NCBI RefSeq assembly: GCF_000203795.2
Contig: NW_006281114.1
Location: 186,001-250,000 of the forward strand
Length of the DNA stretch: 64,000 nucleotides
Source of the DNA: Batrachochytrium dendrobatidis JAM81
Lineage: Eukaryota > Chytridiomycota > Chytridiomycetes > Rhizophydiales
Direction: 5' to 3'
Shown piece after piece: positions 45,257-57,581 of this stretch; position 1 is the first letter of the stretch; the number at the start of each line of letters is the position of its first letter. A program made the position numbers and the translations under genes. The notes below the pieces were generated by a model, which was given only the letters and a program-made list of their open reading frames with translations, ran no database searches and was not told the origin of the DNA.

Positions 45257-48200
45257 ATGTCCAACTTTCACACGTCCAAAGAGCACAACACTAGCATGCA
45301 TCATCGTAGAGCTATTTCTAGTAATATCATAATCAGGCAAAAGATACACAATCGATCAGTGAGTGCTGCAAATGCTACCCAGGTCTCATTTCACAAATAC
45401 AATGAGGAGATGGAAGGATATGCAGACCATTTTCTTAGAAAACTCAAGCGCATTGTCGAAACTGGTCGCTCGCAATGCAGCTCTCCTCGTAATAGTCTGT
45501 ACAACTACTCTCAGGATACAAGCTTGTCTTCAGCATCTCATGGCTGTTTTAGCCACGTGAAGGAAGATACTAAATTTAGGAGCAGTAATATCAAGCCAAT
45601 GTCCCAAAACGATGTTTTTGTAAAAAAACACCCATTATCTGATGTCACTCCTACATTCAAAGGCAGCTTGGAAAGTCGTAATTCGAAAAACATGTCGCCT
45701 CTGGAGTTTGAGAAGCCAAAAGATACAACTGATGATTACGTGCAAAACAGTGAATCAACCATTGCAGTTTCCAATGAAGGCTTTCAAGCATCGTTTGTTC
45801 TAAAATCACCCAACCCAATGACATCACTCGCGGGTGCTCCTTCTATATCCATGCCCGCGATTACCCTCGACAAGCATAGTAAAAATGCCAATTATATGGC
45901 TGAAGCAAAAAGCACTAGCCACGACACTACTAAACCCAACTCATTGGCACTGAAAAAACCAAAGGTCGACTCTACAGACAATTTTACTTCTGTTGGTACG
46001 CTGAATGCTGCACAAAAGTGTAATCCTCCTAGCTTCTCCAAGACAATTATAAAGTCCCAGTCTGCTGGATATGTAACAAGTAATATGTCGCCACACGCTT
46101 TGTCCACTCTCCCTGTAAATGCTACTGAAAATATCGCAGTCGCGCTTACCTCTAATCCTAAACTAAAGATAGACATTCCTCAGTCAAACGAGGCAATCGT
46201 TAGTCGTCTAGATTCACTGGCATCTATTCACAGCCAAGGAGGCCAATTAGTGCGAAATCAAAGGCTTGTGACTTCTGAATCAGCCAACACCATGCAGCGA
46301 CTTCTAGACCCCATTACCAATATTGATGGACTGATTCCAATTGCTACGCAGCCTGATGCCAATGTTTTGGTCAGATCCTCAGTTGTTAGTAAAGATAGCA
46401 AAAACTTTTTTTGTCGTTCATCAGACATTTCGTCTCCTATGGGTGTTTCATCGTCGTCTGGACCATCATCTTCCCATTTGTTTCGCTCAATCAGCGATCA
46501 TCGCGGAAAAGATGAATTATTAATGAAATCAGCTGTTTCTTCACTCTCGCAAAAATCACCACTTGCTTCATCGGTGTTGTCAATTTCTCCACAAAGCTCA
46601 ACTTTACAATGTGACATGACCAACATCAACCTCGCATCTAATGGAAATATGTCAAACTTTTTAGAAACCAGTCCGTCTTTGCCAACTGCTCTCACCCCCA
46701 CCACTGCTACTGCTACTGTTCCTCCAATCAAAAAACGTGAGTCGATCCAAAAACGACTCGCACGCATTTTTCTTGGAAATATATTTGGATCTAGTGTAGC
46801 AGTAGATTCTTTAAACCAAAAAAAGCAGAGTAAGAAAGTAGAAAAAAATTCCGTAGCTCCCATTCCTGTACCTGCATCTGCACCTGCATCTGCGCATACA
46901 CATGCAAGATCCATGTCCGGAACCATTAACCACACATCCAGCTCTGAGGATTTCAAGTCCACGCATTATGTGGGCAACTCAATGGGTCGTCCTAAATTTC
47001 CAGTACGATACGCTCCACGCATTGAGCCAACGCCAAGAATTACTCGTGTGTCTGAGCACAAATCCCAATTGCCTCCTTTTGCTCCAACAAGTGCCCCTAT
47101 TAGATCTACCCCAACTATCACAACAGCTGGTCTCAATACAGGATCTCATAAAAAGCAAGGAATATCCCCTACGACAAATACACCACCTAGATCAAAGGAC
47201 GACTCTAGCCTGTATGAACGGCATCATTCATTGTACGGGCCACAAAAAGGAAATAGCAAACCGTCAAAACATGCTCGTTACAAGAGCCATCAGGTCATTC
47301 GAAGTTCCGCTGGAAATGGAATGACTGATGAGTCATTAGAAAAGGCAAAACACAAAAAATCAAAGGCCATTGCATTGTTCCAAAAGCGATCTAAATCAGA
47401 AGAGCTGGAAACAAACCAATTGACAGAAAAACAGCTACGATCAAGCAGTTATTCTACCAATCAGAGAATTGTTGAAACTTCAGTCATCTACTCTAAAGAT
47501 GAAAGTCAAGATACAGTACTCAGTCCAACGGGTGAGCCAGAGTATGCTCAAGGCAGAGTGAATCAGTACCATATTCTCAAAGATATTGGAACAGGTGCTT
47601 TTGGTCGTGTTGTCCTCGTTCGTAGTGAAGAAACCAAAATGTATTATGCATGCAAAGTGATTTCCAAGAGTCGCTTACGAAAAAAGTTTCGATGGGTATA
47701 CGATGGAAAACCGTCTCCACAATCTCTTTCTTCAAAGAAAAACGAAGACAACGAGGTCATGGCATCCATCAAGCGTGAGGTTGCTGTTTTAAAAAAACTT
47801 TCTGAGCATCCCAACATTGTGAATTTGGTCGAGGTTTTGGATGATGAAAAAGAAGATAATCTTTATATAATTTTTGATTTGTGCGAGTACGGGCCTGTAA
47901 TGGAAATTAATATTGGAGAGCCCACTAGGCCACTTTCTGAAGAACTGGCACGCAAATATTTTCGCGACGTGGTTCTTGGAATCGAGTACTTGCACTATAA
48001 ACGTATTATTCATAAAGACATTAAGCCAGAGAATTTACTACGGACGGCAGGAAATATTGTTCAAATCGGAGATTTTGGCATTTCGCATATGTTTGATGAA
48101 GGTGACGATGAAGGTTTGCTGATCACCAAAAATGGATCACCGCTTTATAGTGCTCCAGAGGCATGCACTGGTAGGCAGAGGCATCTGATTGTCGATACAT

Positions 48201-49240
48201 TGCTGTATCAGATGTTACAATATTTTTGCAGGTTTCTAACAGCTATCGTATACTTTTGTACACGTTTATAGCTGAGACAAAAATTCTTAATGGAAAATCA
48301 CTGGATATATGGTCTCTTGGAGTTACCCTATATTGCTTTGTTCATGGATGCTGCCCTTGGGAAGATACAAATATTGTGGAGCTGTACAGGAAAATTACGC
48401 AAGATAATTATGTTGTGTTTGACACTTTATCTGACGAACTTCGAGATTTACTGTCCAAAATGATGGACAAAAATCCCAATACACGCATTCAGCTATCTCA
48501 AATCAAAGTACATCCCTGGGTTACTGAGAATGGACGCAATCCAATGTTGAGTACAGAATCCAACTGTGTGTACGTTGATGTGACTGAAGAAGAAGTAGCG
48601 CATGCTTTTAGTCCAGCCATGATGTTTGTAAATAAGGTATTTAATTTTGTCAGGTGTAATACCAGTACTTTTTTATAATGTCTCGAAGCCATTATTTGCC
48701 TGCTGACGAATTCATGTCGAATATCTATAGATTATGAAAAAATTCAAGGTACGCTCCAAATCAGCCAAGATCAAAAATAATCAAACACCAGCAAGTGCCC
48801 GTGCATCGGTCAACAAAATCTCTACCAATACTCTTAGTACCTCACAACCATATCATAAACACCACTCCATGTCAAACAGTACAGCGCTTTTTTCAGAGCC
48901 CAACTTGAACCAGCGCACGGGTGAACTTTCATCTTCGGAATTTAGCTCCAATGGATCTGTTCAACATCTATCAGCCATAAACAGCGACTTTGATTCAGTC
49001 ATGGACTGCAGAACACGCGCTCGCATGCTTGTGTTTGATATTGATTATGGCGATGGATCTATTACTTGGAACAATTATATGACTGTGGATTTAAACTCTT
49101 CTCCTCCTACTACAAGACACCATGGACATCACCATAAGTCTGGTCGGCATAAAAATAGTCAGACATCAACACCCGGTCAAGGCGTATCATCTAGTCATGG
49201 AAAACTGTTTTCATTTCATTCTCGAAACAAGTCGAGCTAA
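45257..49240 (+). CDS. CaMKK-type Ser/Thr protein kinase (LKB1/Ssp1/Elm1-like)
   Basis: Three exons (45257-48170, 48272-48636, 48731-49240) give 1262 residues. About 760 disordered Ser/Thr/Pro-rich residues precede a kinase domain (about 770-1052): IGTGAFGRVVLVR glycine loop, YACKVISKSRLRKKF with the catalytic Lys, the basic insert after it typical of CaMKKs, HKDIKPENLL catalytic loop, IGDFGISHMF, GSPLYSAPEAC, then KILNGKSLDIWSLGVTLYCF and a DKNPNTRI...HPWVT end. The C-terminal flank VTEEEVAHAF matches the autoregulatory segment of CaMKKs. In fungi such kinases activate AMPK/Snf1 or related kinases. Unusual: HKD in place of HRD, and GSPLYSAPE in place of GTPAFMAPE. The long N-terminus is not conserved in known members. 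Confidence 0.85.
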
Positions 49241-50136
49241 AAAATATTTTATTCAGCACATCTGGATTATTTAATATAGTTAAGATGACAAGTCATCTTG
49301 AAACCATCAAGTTTTTTTTTAAAAAGTCGAATATTGCGCTTCAATATATTTTTGGTAAACTGTCCTATTCTGTCAATAAAATCAAATGTGGCTGTTGATT
49401 TTAGTTTTAGCCAGCCGGATACGCTCGATAGTAGAATAATGTACATGTTTACTAAACTTTTTAGCACGGTATATTTAAGCAATTTATCAATTGGTTGGCT
49501 TAAGCTATATTTTTGCTTTTCACCATAGGTCTGTGGTTTAAATCACTCGACTGCAATATTCAATAAAATCACATTTTGATAGTAGTACATCATTCAACCC
49601 TGACACATGCCAAATAAATTATACTTTTACTATTGCTGCTATTTGTAAATATGAATAATTTACTGCATGTACATCTTTAATTGAATTGTATTATCTCACC
49701 AAGTTAACCTGAACAACTTTGACACCTAGCCCGTCCTTTTTAAAGAAAAGTGTATCAATGGTATTGGGTGTGTAATTAAGAATTTGGTGCTATTGATAGC
49801 GGGCTCTGGCACTCATGCTATATGGCTTCATTGCTATTCCCCGCGTTAATTATACCTACCTGCTCGTGTAGGTCGCGTCGGATTTGTTTGAAATCTTGAA
49901 AGCCAGAGCTATCACTACACGTGTTAGTCAAACATACAGCGAAACACTAACAGCGTTTGATTTGTACATCGGCATATATGACAGACACTACATTCTACCA
50001 AATGTCTACTTGAAAATAACAGCCTGAGCCACGTCTTGATAATTTTTTCACTTTCAAAATACAAAACAGACTACTTTGACTTATTCTATCCTAATACATA
50101 TTTCATATACAACCTTTTGAGTAGATATTCAACAAT
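49241..50136. other. 900-bp intergenic region, nothing recognised
   Basis: AT-rich, only short ORFs. No repeat ends found. It separates two genes on the same strand and likely holds the 3' UTR of the kinase and the promoter of the PUF gene. Confidence 0.4.
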
Positions 50137-53100
50137 ATGATGACGTATTCCCACCAAAGCTCTGAAGCTACGCTTGACAGTAAATACAATGCCAGTAGTT
50201 CAATTCCAAAAGCCATCAGTTACGCGCGAGTGACTTCAACTCTCACTCAGCATAAATCATCTGGAGGGCTTGTTGGAGCTGAGCGTATATCTATATTGCG
50301 TGACAAGTCAATCCAACCTATATTGGCAAGTGTAGGACTTTTAGTCTAATGATTTTTATAGAGATAGTCTATAGTTGAATATATACGGCCTGTTGATACA
50401 CTATATTTCAAATCAATTAGATTATTAATGATATAGCTGTACTATATGACTGATTTAAACTAACTATATAGTAACTGGATTTAGGATGGCACAACATGCA
50501 AGGCGAATAGACCAAGCAAAAGAGGAGTTGATGCAGATAGTTACTCTGAGAAGATAAAGCATGACATTCATGAACCAAGCATAGATCTAAAACATACCAA
50601 TGAAATAGAGGTATCAACACCTGCTCAATTAGAAACGGCAGTCGTGACTATTCAAGCCATTTTCCGTGGTCAAAAGCAACGCGAGCAGGTAGTTTTTATT
50701 TCCTAAACCTTTAGGTTCACTATGATTTGGCAAATGGGTTTTGGTTTGTTCATTATTCCAGAGTACCTTTATAATTCTTTCTACAATTAATCAACTTTAG
50801 CTTTTGGCAATTTTGCGTAAAGAATGTATTGATCTTCGCAAACGATGTCGTGAAAAAGACATTCAATTGGCGGCAAATGCTCGCGATCTAGAATACAAGG
50901 CCATTGTTATTGAACAACTTCAAAAGGTATTGCAAGTAATTTGGTATCTATTAAAACTTGTCAAGTTGCTGGAGTATTGCATTCACTCATACGTCTATAT
51001 AATAATTAGCAGTCTGCTAGGCTGATGGGGTCTGACAGTTATGCTATGACTGCATCGGCACTTGAAACCCCCAGCGCAATTTCAAAAAAATCAAGTGAAT
51101 GCTATTTGCATAGTGGGGCTCTTGAAACAGATACAACTTGTACACCTAGTGACGCTAAAAACCCGATTGATAATATGTTGACGGACATTCAGGTAAAAAT
51201 ATCAAATACCCGACTCACGAGATATGAAATATTGGCAATTTATTAACAATTGTTTGATGATGGATTGCAAACTGGTTTGAATACTCTAGAATTTGTCTAT
51301 TGAATTTTCTGCAACCGAGTCTTTAAAGGATGATTTGTCACCAACACCCCTTAGCGCTTCCGGTGCATCGTTGGCATTTTCCAAATCTACGCCAATTTCA
51401 ATCTGGACTCCAGTAATGTTTTTGCTTGGATGGTAAAATCACTGGGTACGTATATATACTAATTTCATAAATTTATTGATCTAGCCCGTCAACGATAATG
51501 TGGCTGCACGGTCTTATGGAAGTTCGATCGAAGCAAACATGGATGCTGTAAGATATATTTGGACTCCTCAGCAGACATCTGGATTCAAAGTAAACAAATA
51601 TAATGTAAAGTGGGATTGGAAATCTTCAAGACATGTATTTATGCACATGATACTTATATAGCTTTGAAAATGTATAGGAATATTACGGACAAAGTGAACA
51701 ACCGGTCGATATTGGTGCAGTAGATTCTTTGCTCATGTATGATTATTCTTTGGATTTATCATCCGACGATATAGTAAATGCTGACTTGACATTCAAGGTA
51801 ATTACCAATCAAGTTAATGTTCATCTAAACCTATTGTGGTCACTTTTTCAGCATCTGTAATTGCATTAATGCTAATATTGCTCAAGTCAATCCCGTTTTA
51901 GATTCTCGTGGAAAAGATTATTAAAACAAACGATCAACCATCCTCAATCTATCTTCAGCAGCGTCTTAAAACAGACACAATGGAAAACAAGGCGCTTATT
52001 TTTGATGCTGTACTTGAATACGTCATTCCTCTTGTCAAAAACAGATTTGGCAATTTTCTGGTTCAATGTTGCCTGGACTATTGCACTTGCCAGCAAATCT
52101 GGGCTTTGGCAAATTGTATGCATGGCCAGGTTATTACACTTTCGTGCGATCGCTTTGGCTGTCACGTTATGCAAAAGGTACTTGCCAACTATTGCAACTG
52201 TTTTTAACTAATATAGATGGCAAGACTTACCAACCCATGAGGGTCCGACAATTCAACTAGGTTATTGACAAAGTAGACAAGGATATCAAAATTCTTTTGA
52301 TTAGCGAGCTGTATCAATCTATTGTTGAAACGTTTACACACAGGTTTGCATGCCACGTATGGCAGCGAGTATTTGAAACGTCTTGGACTGGTAAACCACC
52401 AAATATTATGGAAAGCGTTCAAAGTGTTTTGAGTGGTTATTGGAACTCGATCGCAAACGACGAAAACGGTAGTTTGGTTGTTCAATGCATTTTTGACAAT
52501 TGCACTGAAGAAGAAACTGGCCCAATCATCTCCGAGATTTTCAAGAATACTGCTGAATTGGCAAAAGGTGAGATGTGGTGTTTACTGATTATATTGTAAA
52601 ACCCCAGGCTTATCACTACACATTTTAATGATCAGGCCAATGGGGAAACTGGGTGATTCAGCATATTGTTGCACATGGCTCTACTTTGCAACGATCCCAT
52701 ATTTTGGAAGTTGTTTCACAGAATATCTATCAATTGAGCACCGACCAATTTGCTAGCAAGGTTGTTGAAAAATGCATTAAACTGGCATCAAAACGTGAGG
52801 CACAGGCATTGATTGATAAAATCCTTGCGCCTCAGCCAACCGAGCAAGGGTAAGTAAACATGGACAATCGCCTGTCTGAAGACTTGACGATCGACTTTTT
52901 TACCAACACCTGTTTTGGATTATTGTTTAAATCTTTAGACGTCCGTTTCTTTTGGGAATGATGAACAATCAATATGCAAACTATGTGGTTCAAAATGTAT
53001 TGAGTGTTGTAGACTCTGTGCAGCGCGAAGCTTGCATCCGTTTGTTGACTCCACATCTCACTCTGTTGAAAGGATCAAAGTATGGTCAGCGTGTGGCATC

Positions 53101-53179
53101 CATGTGTGAAAAGTCGATGCGTACATCCCACCATAAATTTGGTACTTCAAGCTTAAACACCATCAATGGTTTTTACTAG
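50137..53179 (+). CDS. PUF (Pumilio) RNA-binding protein with IQ motif
   Basis: Starts MMTYSHQSSEATLDSK at 50137; roughly eleven exons. An IQ-type calmodulin-binding motif (VVTIQAIFRGQKQREQ, about 50640-50690) is followed by a coiled coil (LAILRKECIDLRKRCREKDI). Then disordered text, and from about 51900 the PUF array: QQRLKTDTMENKALIFDAVL, NRFGNFLVQCC, DRFGCHVMQK, HRFACHVWQRVF, NENGS-like NDENGSLVVQCIFD, QWGNWVIQHIVAHG, DQFASKVVEKCI, NQYANYVVQNVL, ending KYGQRVASMCEK. PUF proteins bind 3' UTRs to control mRNA decay and translation. The base-reading residues suggest a UGUA-type site (see findings). Splice joints in the linker (51240-51900) are inferred from small open exons; a split into two genes is less likely but possible. 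Confidence 0.82.
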
Positions 53180-53423
53180 TCTCTATCACTGATTTTAAAC
53201 TCCAAGTTGTCGAAACGCTCGCTTTTTAAACTTCTCGGCGCAAATCTCCCAAGCCAGTCTTGTTTGCTTTCAACACCTTTATATGTTATTCTTCTGCGCC
53301 TTTATTAGTATTACCTGACTAATTCTTTTTAATATATCAAATAAAGATGTCTTTTCATCTTATATAAAGTATTAGTATTCGATTGTTTTGTATCAATAAT
53401 CTACCAAACAGTCCTGTTCATTT

Positions 53424-53762
53424 TACAGCCATATTCGCATGAGATGGAACACTGAATCAGAGCCAAATGAATGCTCACTACAGCTCCAATGCATCCCACA
53501 TTCTTAACACTTGTCTAATCCCAGGTATCCTTTCCTACAACTGGACATTATGACACTATATGATTGTCATGTACAGTTGCATTCCTGAACTGTGCGATCA
53601 TTGTTCTAAACTAGAACGTACCCGAGTATTGAGGATACAGCAGAGCTTCTATTAAAAAAGCGGCCAATTTGTAGCAGGAAAATAACGAATGTTTGACCAT
53701 TGCTTTGGAATAAGCAGTTGCTGAATAATAAGAAAAATTATCATTTTACACGAATGCGGTTA
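53424..53762. mobile_element. MITE copy between PUF gene and CDS1
   Basis: TACAGCCATATTCGCATGAG on the left; ATTTTACACGAATGCGGTTA on the right; TA at both ends. 339 bp. Internal text (CATGTACAGTTGCATTCCTG, ACTAGAACGTACCCGAGTAT, TGAGGATACAGC) matches other copies. The remainder of the 53180-54063 gap shows nothing else. Confidence 0.72.
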
Positions 53763-54063
53763 TAATTCAAGACAAGGGAAAATATTTTATCACTTTAATT
53801 CACATTCTCAGTCTTGGCTATAAGTCCTGGAGAATTGTAACTACACTGACAAAGGTGAGTTTGGATGGTATTGCTTATAGGTAGTGGTGAATTCAGCTGG
53901 AATAGACCTGGTTTGAATGTACATGGCCATTTAATTCTTTAGAGATGCCAGAGTAGTAATGAAAACATGAAAACATGCATGCCATTTATACTGATTAATG
54001 AATATCTACCCAACAACAATCTACTAATTTTAATAGGCTTCAGTTTATAGTTTTTAACTTCAT

Positions 54064-55857
54064 ATGAAATCGATCGTTAATCGGCGCGGACTTGGTCGAA
54101 CTACCACAAAACATGATGGCGCATCTCATACAGACATAGATCAAAAGCCGGATGATGCTGTGGTGACCAATTCAGAAGTGATGCCTGCTGTCAACTCCAA
54201 ACAAGGATCATCGTTTAATGTGTTGTCGAATTTAAAAGAAAATGGTGTGTTGTTGTCGGACCGTGAGGACCTTGGCTTGCTTGACAGGAGAAGCAGCAGC
54301 TCAAGCACTTTGAGTGCATCGAGTAGCGCTGGCAGCACCAGTAACTCTGCATCCAAGTCCAGTCGTCGAAAAAAAAAGAGTCCTAATACTATAACTACCT
54401 ACGAATACACTGCAAAGGCTGCGCAAAACTCACGGCCCAATACGCCGATACAATCGTCACCATTGACCTTGCACTCCAAGTTTTCAAATCTAGAAGTGCC
54501 ATTGCAATTTCCAACGAATAGTCAATTTAACGAGAATACTCCTGCAATCAAAAACCTTTCAGCTAAACCTAATTCTCAGCAGACTGCTCCACCACCTCTA
54601 CTTAAACAGCAGTCTTCACCACAATCCATTAGTACTCTTTTGGCTGATCAGCCCTTTACTGCAAAATGGAAAAATTGGTGGGTTCGTACATTCTGGACCG
54701 TCATTATGATTTCCGGGTTTATCAGTATTTTAATGGCCGGCCATGCTTGGGTTATTGCTCTTGTCACGGTCATTCAGACTATTGTCTATCGTGAAGTGAT
54801 CTCCATCGGTGTTCAGCCATCCAAGGAGCGTCATCTGCCATGGTTTAGATCCCTACATTGGTATTTTCTCGGATCCACAAACTATTTTCTTTATGGCGAA
54901 TCTCTCATCCATTATTTCAAGCCGGTCGTCTTTGTTGATGCATTCTTGATGCCTCTTGCTAATCATCATAGGTTTATTTCGTTTTTGCTCTACTGCCTTG
55001 GCTTGGTCAACTTTGTACTTAATTTGAAAAAAGGAAACTACAAGTTTCAGTTTTCTCATTTCTGCTGGACTCACATGGCTTTGCTGCTGGTAGCTGTGCA
55101 ATCTCATTTTATAGTTAATAATATATTTGAAGGTCTAATCTGGTTTGTGCTCCCTGTTTCGCTCGTTATTTGCAACGATATCATGGCGTACATTTGTGGT
55201 TTCTTTTGGGGACGCACTCCGCTTATTCGACTGTCACCCAAAAAAACCTGGGAAGGCTTTATTGGCGGATTCATCATCACCTTTATATTTGCCTTTTTTA
55301 TATCTGCTGTATTGGCATCGGGATCCTACATGACGTGCCCAATGAAAAACTTTCAAACGAATATGAATTCCGGCCACACTTGTCCTGTCAACCCTGTCTT
55401 TGTCAGCCGCGACATGTATATTTTCCCTGCAGTGACTGGGCTGATCCGATGGCTGTCTATGCCTATTACTATTCTCTTACCTTCAATCATGCCAGCTCCA
55501 CTTGTCATTCGATCCTTTTCCATCATGCCATTACAGTTTCATGCTCTCCTTCTTGCGTGTTTTGCATCTCTTATTGCTCCTTTTGGCGGCTTCTTTGCAT
55601 CTGGAGTAAAGCGCGCTTTCAAGATCAAGGACTTTGGCGACTCGATTCCTGGCCACGGCGGTTTAACAGATCGTATGGACTGCCAATTTATCATGGGAGT
55701 GTTTAGCTTCATTTACTTTCAAAGTTTTATAGGCACGACGGGTGTCACTGTTGGAACTGTATTGCAATCGGCCGTGTCCTATTTGTCTATTGCAGATCAA
55801 GTGGAACTTCATCGTCGATTGACTCAGTACCTTGCTGGGCAAGGCGTTGATGTATAA
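54064..55857 (+). CDS. CDS1: CDP-diacylglycerol synthase (phosphatidate cytidylyltransferase)
   Basis: ER enzyme making CDP-diacylglycerol from CTP and phosphatidic acid, the precursor of phosphatidylinositol and other phospholipids. Single exon, 597 residues. A disordered, Ser-rich cytosolic head of about 195 residues (SSSSSTLSASSSAGSTSNS) is followed by multiple membrane segments (WTVIMISGFISILMAGHAWV; LEGLIWFV-type segments). DIMAYICGFFWGRTPLIRLS and SPKKTWEGFIGGFI are family blocks. The PROSITE-type signature near residues 513-540 is intact: SGVKRAFKIKDFGDSIPGHG then GLTDRMDC. Starts at the first ATG (CATATGAAATCG); length and signature position fit fungal Cds1 apart from a longer head. 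Confidence 0.95.
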   Translation: MKSIVNRRGLGRTTTKHDGASHTDIDQKPDDAVVTNSEVMPAVNSKQGSSFNVLSNLKENGVLLSDREDLGLLDRRSSSSSTLSASSSAGSTSNSASKSSRRKKKSPNTITTYEYTAKAAQNSRPNTPIQSSPLTLHSKFSNLEVPLQFPTNSQFNENTPAIKNLSAKPNSQQTAPPPLLKQQSSPQSISTLLADQPFTAKWKNWWVRTFWTVIMISGFISILMAGHAWVIALVTVIQTIVYREVISIGVQPSKERHLPWFRSLHWYFLGSTNYFLYGESLIHYFKPVVFVDAFLMPLANHHRFISFLLYCLGLVNFVLNLKKGNYKFQFSHFCWTHMALLLVAVQSHFIVNNIFEGLIWFVLPVSLVICNDIMAYICGFFWGRTPLIRLSPKKTWEGFIGGFIITFIFAFFISAVLASGSYMTCPMKNFQTNMNSGHTCPVNPVFVSRDMYIFPAVTGLIRWLSMPITILLPSIMPAPLVIRSFSIMPLQFHALLLACFASLIAPFGGFFASGVKRAFKIKDFGDSIPGHGGLTDRMDCQFIMGVFSFIYFQSFIGTTGVTVGTVLQSAVSYLSIADQVELHRRLTQYLAGQGVDV

Positions 55858-56029
55858 ACTCTAGCTTCTATATATTTTCTCAATCTATTATCAAATGTGT
55901 GATTTTCTCGCCAACATTTGGTGTAACATGGTTGAGCAACAAAATGAACAATACATGATTGTCTTTGCATTATAAACCCATTGTAGTATTTTCAAATAGT
56001 ACTTGTTTTGTGTATGATTGTCTTGAGCA

Positions 56030-56202
56030 CGGATGCGAGTGTTAAAATCAGGTATAAATGATTTTGACCAAAATTATAATGCGGAAACAAGATGTTGGTG
56101 ATAGTTTCCAAGACAACCCGCCATTCCAAAGTAAAAACATGGTATTGCTTGTGTATAAACCATCATGATTTCAGTGCTTTATTTTACATGGATACGGTCG
56201 TA
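56030..56202. mobile_element. MITE fragment, right end only
   Basis: A clear right terminal repeat (TTTTACATGGATACGGTCGT followed by A) ends at about 56202. Upstream similarity to other copies is weak and no left end was found. It lies between the convergent stops of CDS1 and MTFP1. The left limit is approximate. Confidence 0.45.
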
Positions 56203-56273
56203 AATCATGTATACAAACTTGCTGAAGTCTGTAGTTTTAAAATAGAATAGTCGTTTTAATCATGGCTTCGAGC

Positions 56274-57464
56274 CTATTTGTTCTTGTCACTTGTTGTCGG
56301 GTCTGGTTTATGGTGGTGCTGGTGCTGGTGAACAAGATGGGCCATAGCGCGAGCATGTGCTTCGGCCGATAGTGGCCAAAGAGAATCAAACGATTTATCC
56401 ATGACATATTCTACAGGGCGATCAAGCAGAATCGGAAGAACAGGCAGCACAGCTAACCCGGCGGCGGTTGGCCCCCATCGTTTCAATGCATTGATTGAAG
56501 TATTTTTAAGTGCTTTGGTGGTTAGATCCACAACGGAGTGGATAGTGATGGCAGGAAGGAGCAACGAAGCAAGACCTTGAAAAATAGTGCGCTCAACTAC
56601 GGTTCGGGTAACTTCCATTGGCGAATCGCCACGAAGAGACGACTTGTATCCTTCATAAGCTACATCGATTCCCACATCTAAATACGATTGGTTTAAAACG
56701 AGTTAGCAAAACATATTCACTGTCGTATTCGCGTGAAATGGATCACTGAACAAGAGTGTATAATGAATAGCCAATCTCATGGAATGATTGGTGTCAGTTT
56801 ACTTGACAGCGTTGTTTTATGAACTATTTAGTTGTCTGATATCTTAGTGATTGCCATGGAAATGACAGCTGTATTGCTGAAATGTGCAAACATTATTATT
56901 TCCAATTAGAGCATATCCAAGTGTTTAGGATACAACAAAGTGGAGTTTACAAAGTTTGTTTGATAATATCGAAACAATCAAATCCAATATTTGGATTGTA
57001 ATGAATGAGTTTGATGGTCGTACAATGTATAACTATCAAATGACGAGACCATTCCAGTCCAAAGTTTAGTTTGTGAGCATCGTATGATGGTCGTCATATC
57101 CTGAAAGACAACCAATTTATAATATGAAAGCACTGGATGATCATTTCTTGTTACAAAGCAGAATAGACTGCAAGATACAGAAAGTGATCATTTTACGTGA
57201 ATGCGACAGTATACATTTGAAAATGCATTATTAATAAAGCTCCAAAAACGACTTACATGCAAATGAAACTCCGTATGCAGCATTGACTACACTTCTAGGA
57301 ACTACAGGTCGAAAAGCTTCGCCCATATCAGAGGTATATGCCAAGTAGCGAGAGCCGGCAGTCACAAAATTTCTCAAGCGACCAGCATAACCAAGGATTC
57401 GCAATGGAGAATCAATGGTTTCAATGTCATCCAAGTCCAATTCAGTGATATTTTTGTCAGTCAT
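56274..57464 (-). CDS. MTFP1: Mitochondrial fission process protein 1 (MTFP1/MTP18)
   Basis: Inner-membrane protein linked to mitochondrial division. Two exons (57257-57464 and 56274-56677) give 203 residues. Exon 1: DSPLRILGYAGRLRNF, YLAYTSDMGEAFRPVVPRSV, VNAAYGVSFA, matching human RYLGYANEVGEAFRSLVP. Exon 2: VGIDVAYEGYKSSL, RTIFQGLASLLLPAITIHS, RWGPTAAGLAVLPVLPILLD, RPVEYVMDKSFDSLWPL, again matching the human C-half. A His-rich tail (HQHQHHHK) is added. The 579-bp intron contains a MITE of 493 bp; without it the intron would be about 86 bp. A second, inverted MITE copy begins 117 bp upstream of the ATG. Confidence 0.88.
56719..57211 (-). mobile_element. MITE copy inside MTFP1 intron (inverted-pair arm 1)
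   Basis: Left end ACTGTCGTATTCGCGTGAAA, right end ATTTTACGTGAATGCGACAG followed by TA. 493 bp. Its reverse complement matches 57582-58075 almost base for base over the whole length. It lies wholly inside the single intron of MTFP1. Confidence 0.9.
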
Positions 57465-57581
57465 GCTAAAGGTTAAATGGGTTAAGTATGTATTAAAATC
57501 GTGTGACGATTAGCCCAAAGAGTTGATAGCAAGATACAGGATGACGTACTAGCGATTGTCAAATAATTGGAAACCTCATTT

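Noticed and set aside
46498..46962. 154-codon minus-strand ORF
   Set aside because: Antisense to the disordered head of the CaMKK-like kinase; composition (Val/Asp/Gly-rich) is the mirror of Ser/Thr-rich coding sequence.
55145..55706. Overlapping plus-strand ORFs of 62 and 178 codons
   Set aside because: Other frames of CDS1; the CDS1 frame carries the complete family signature.
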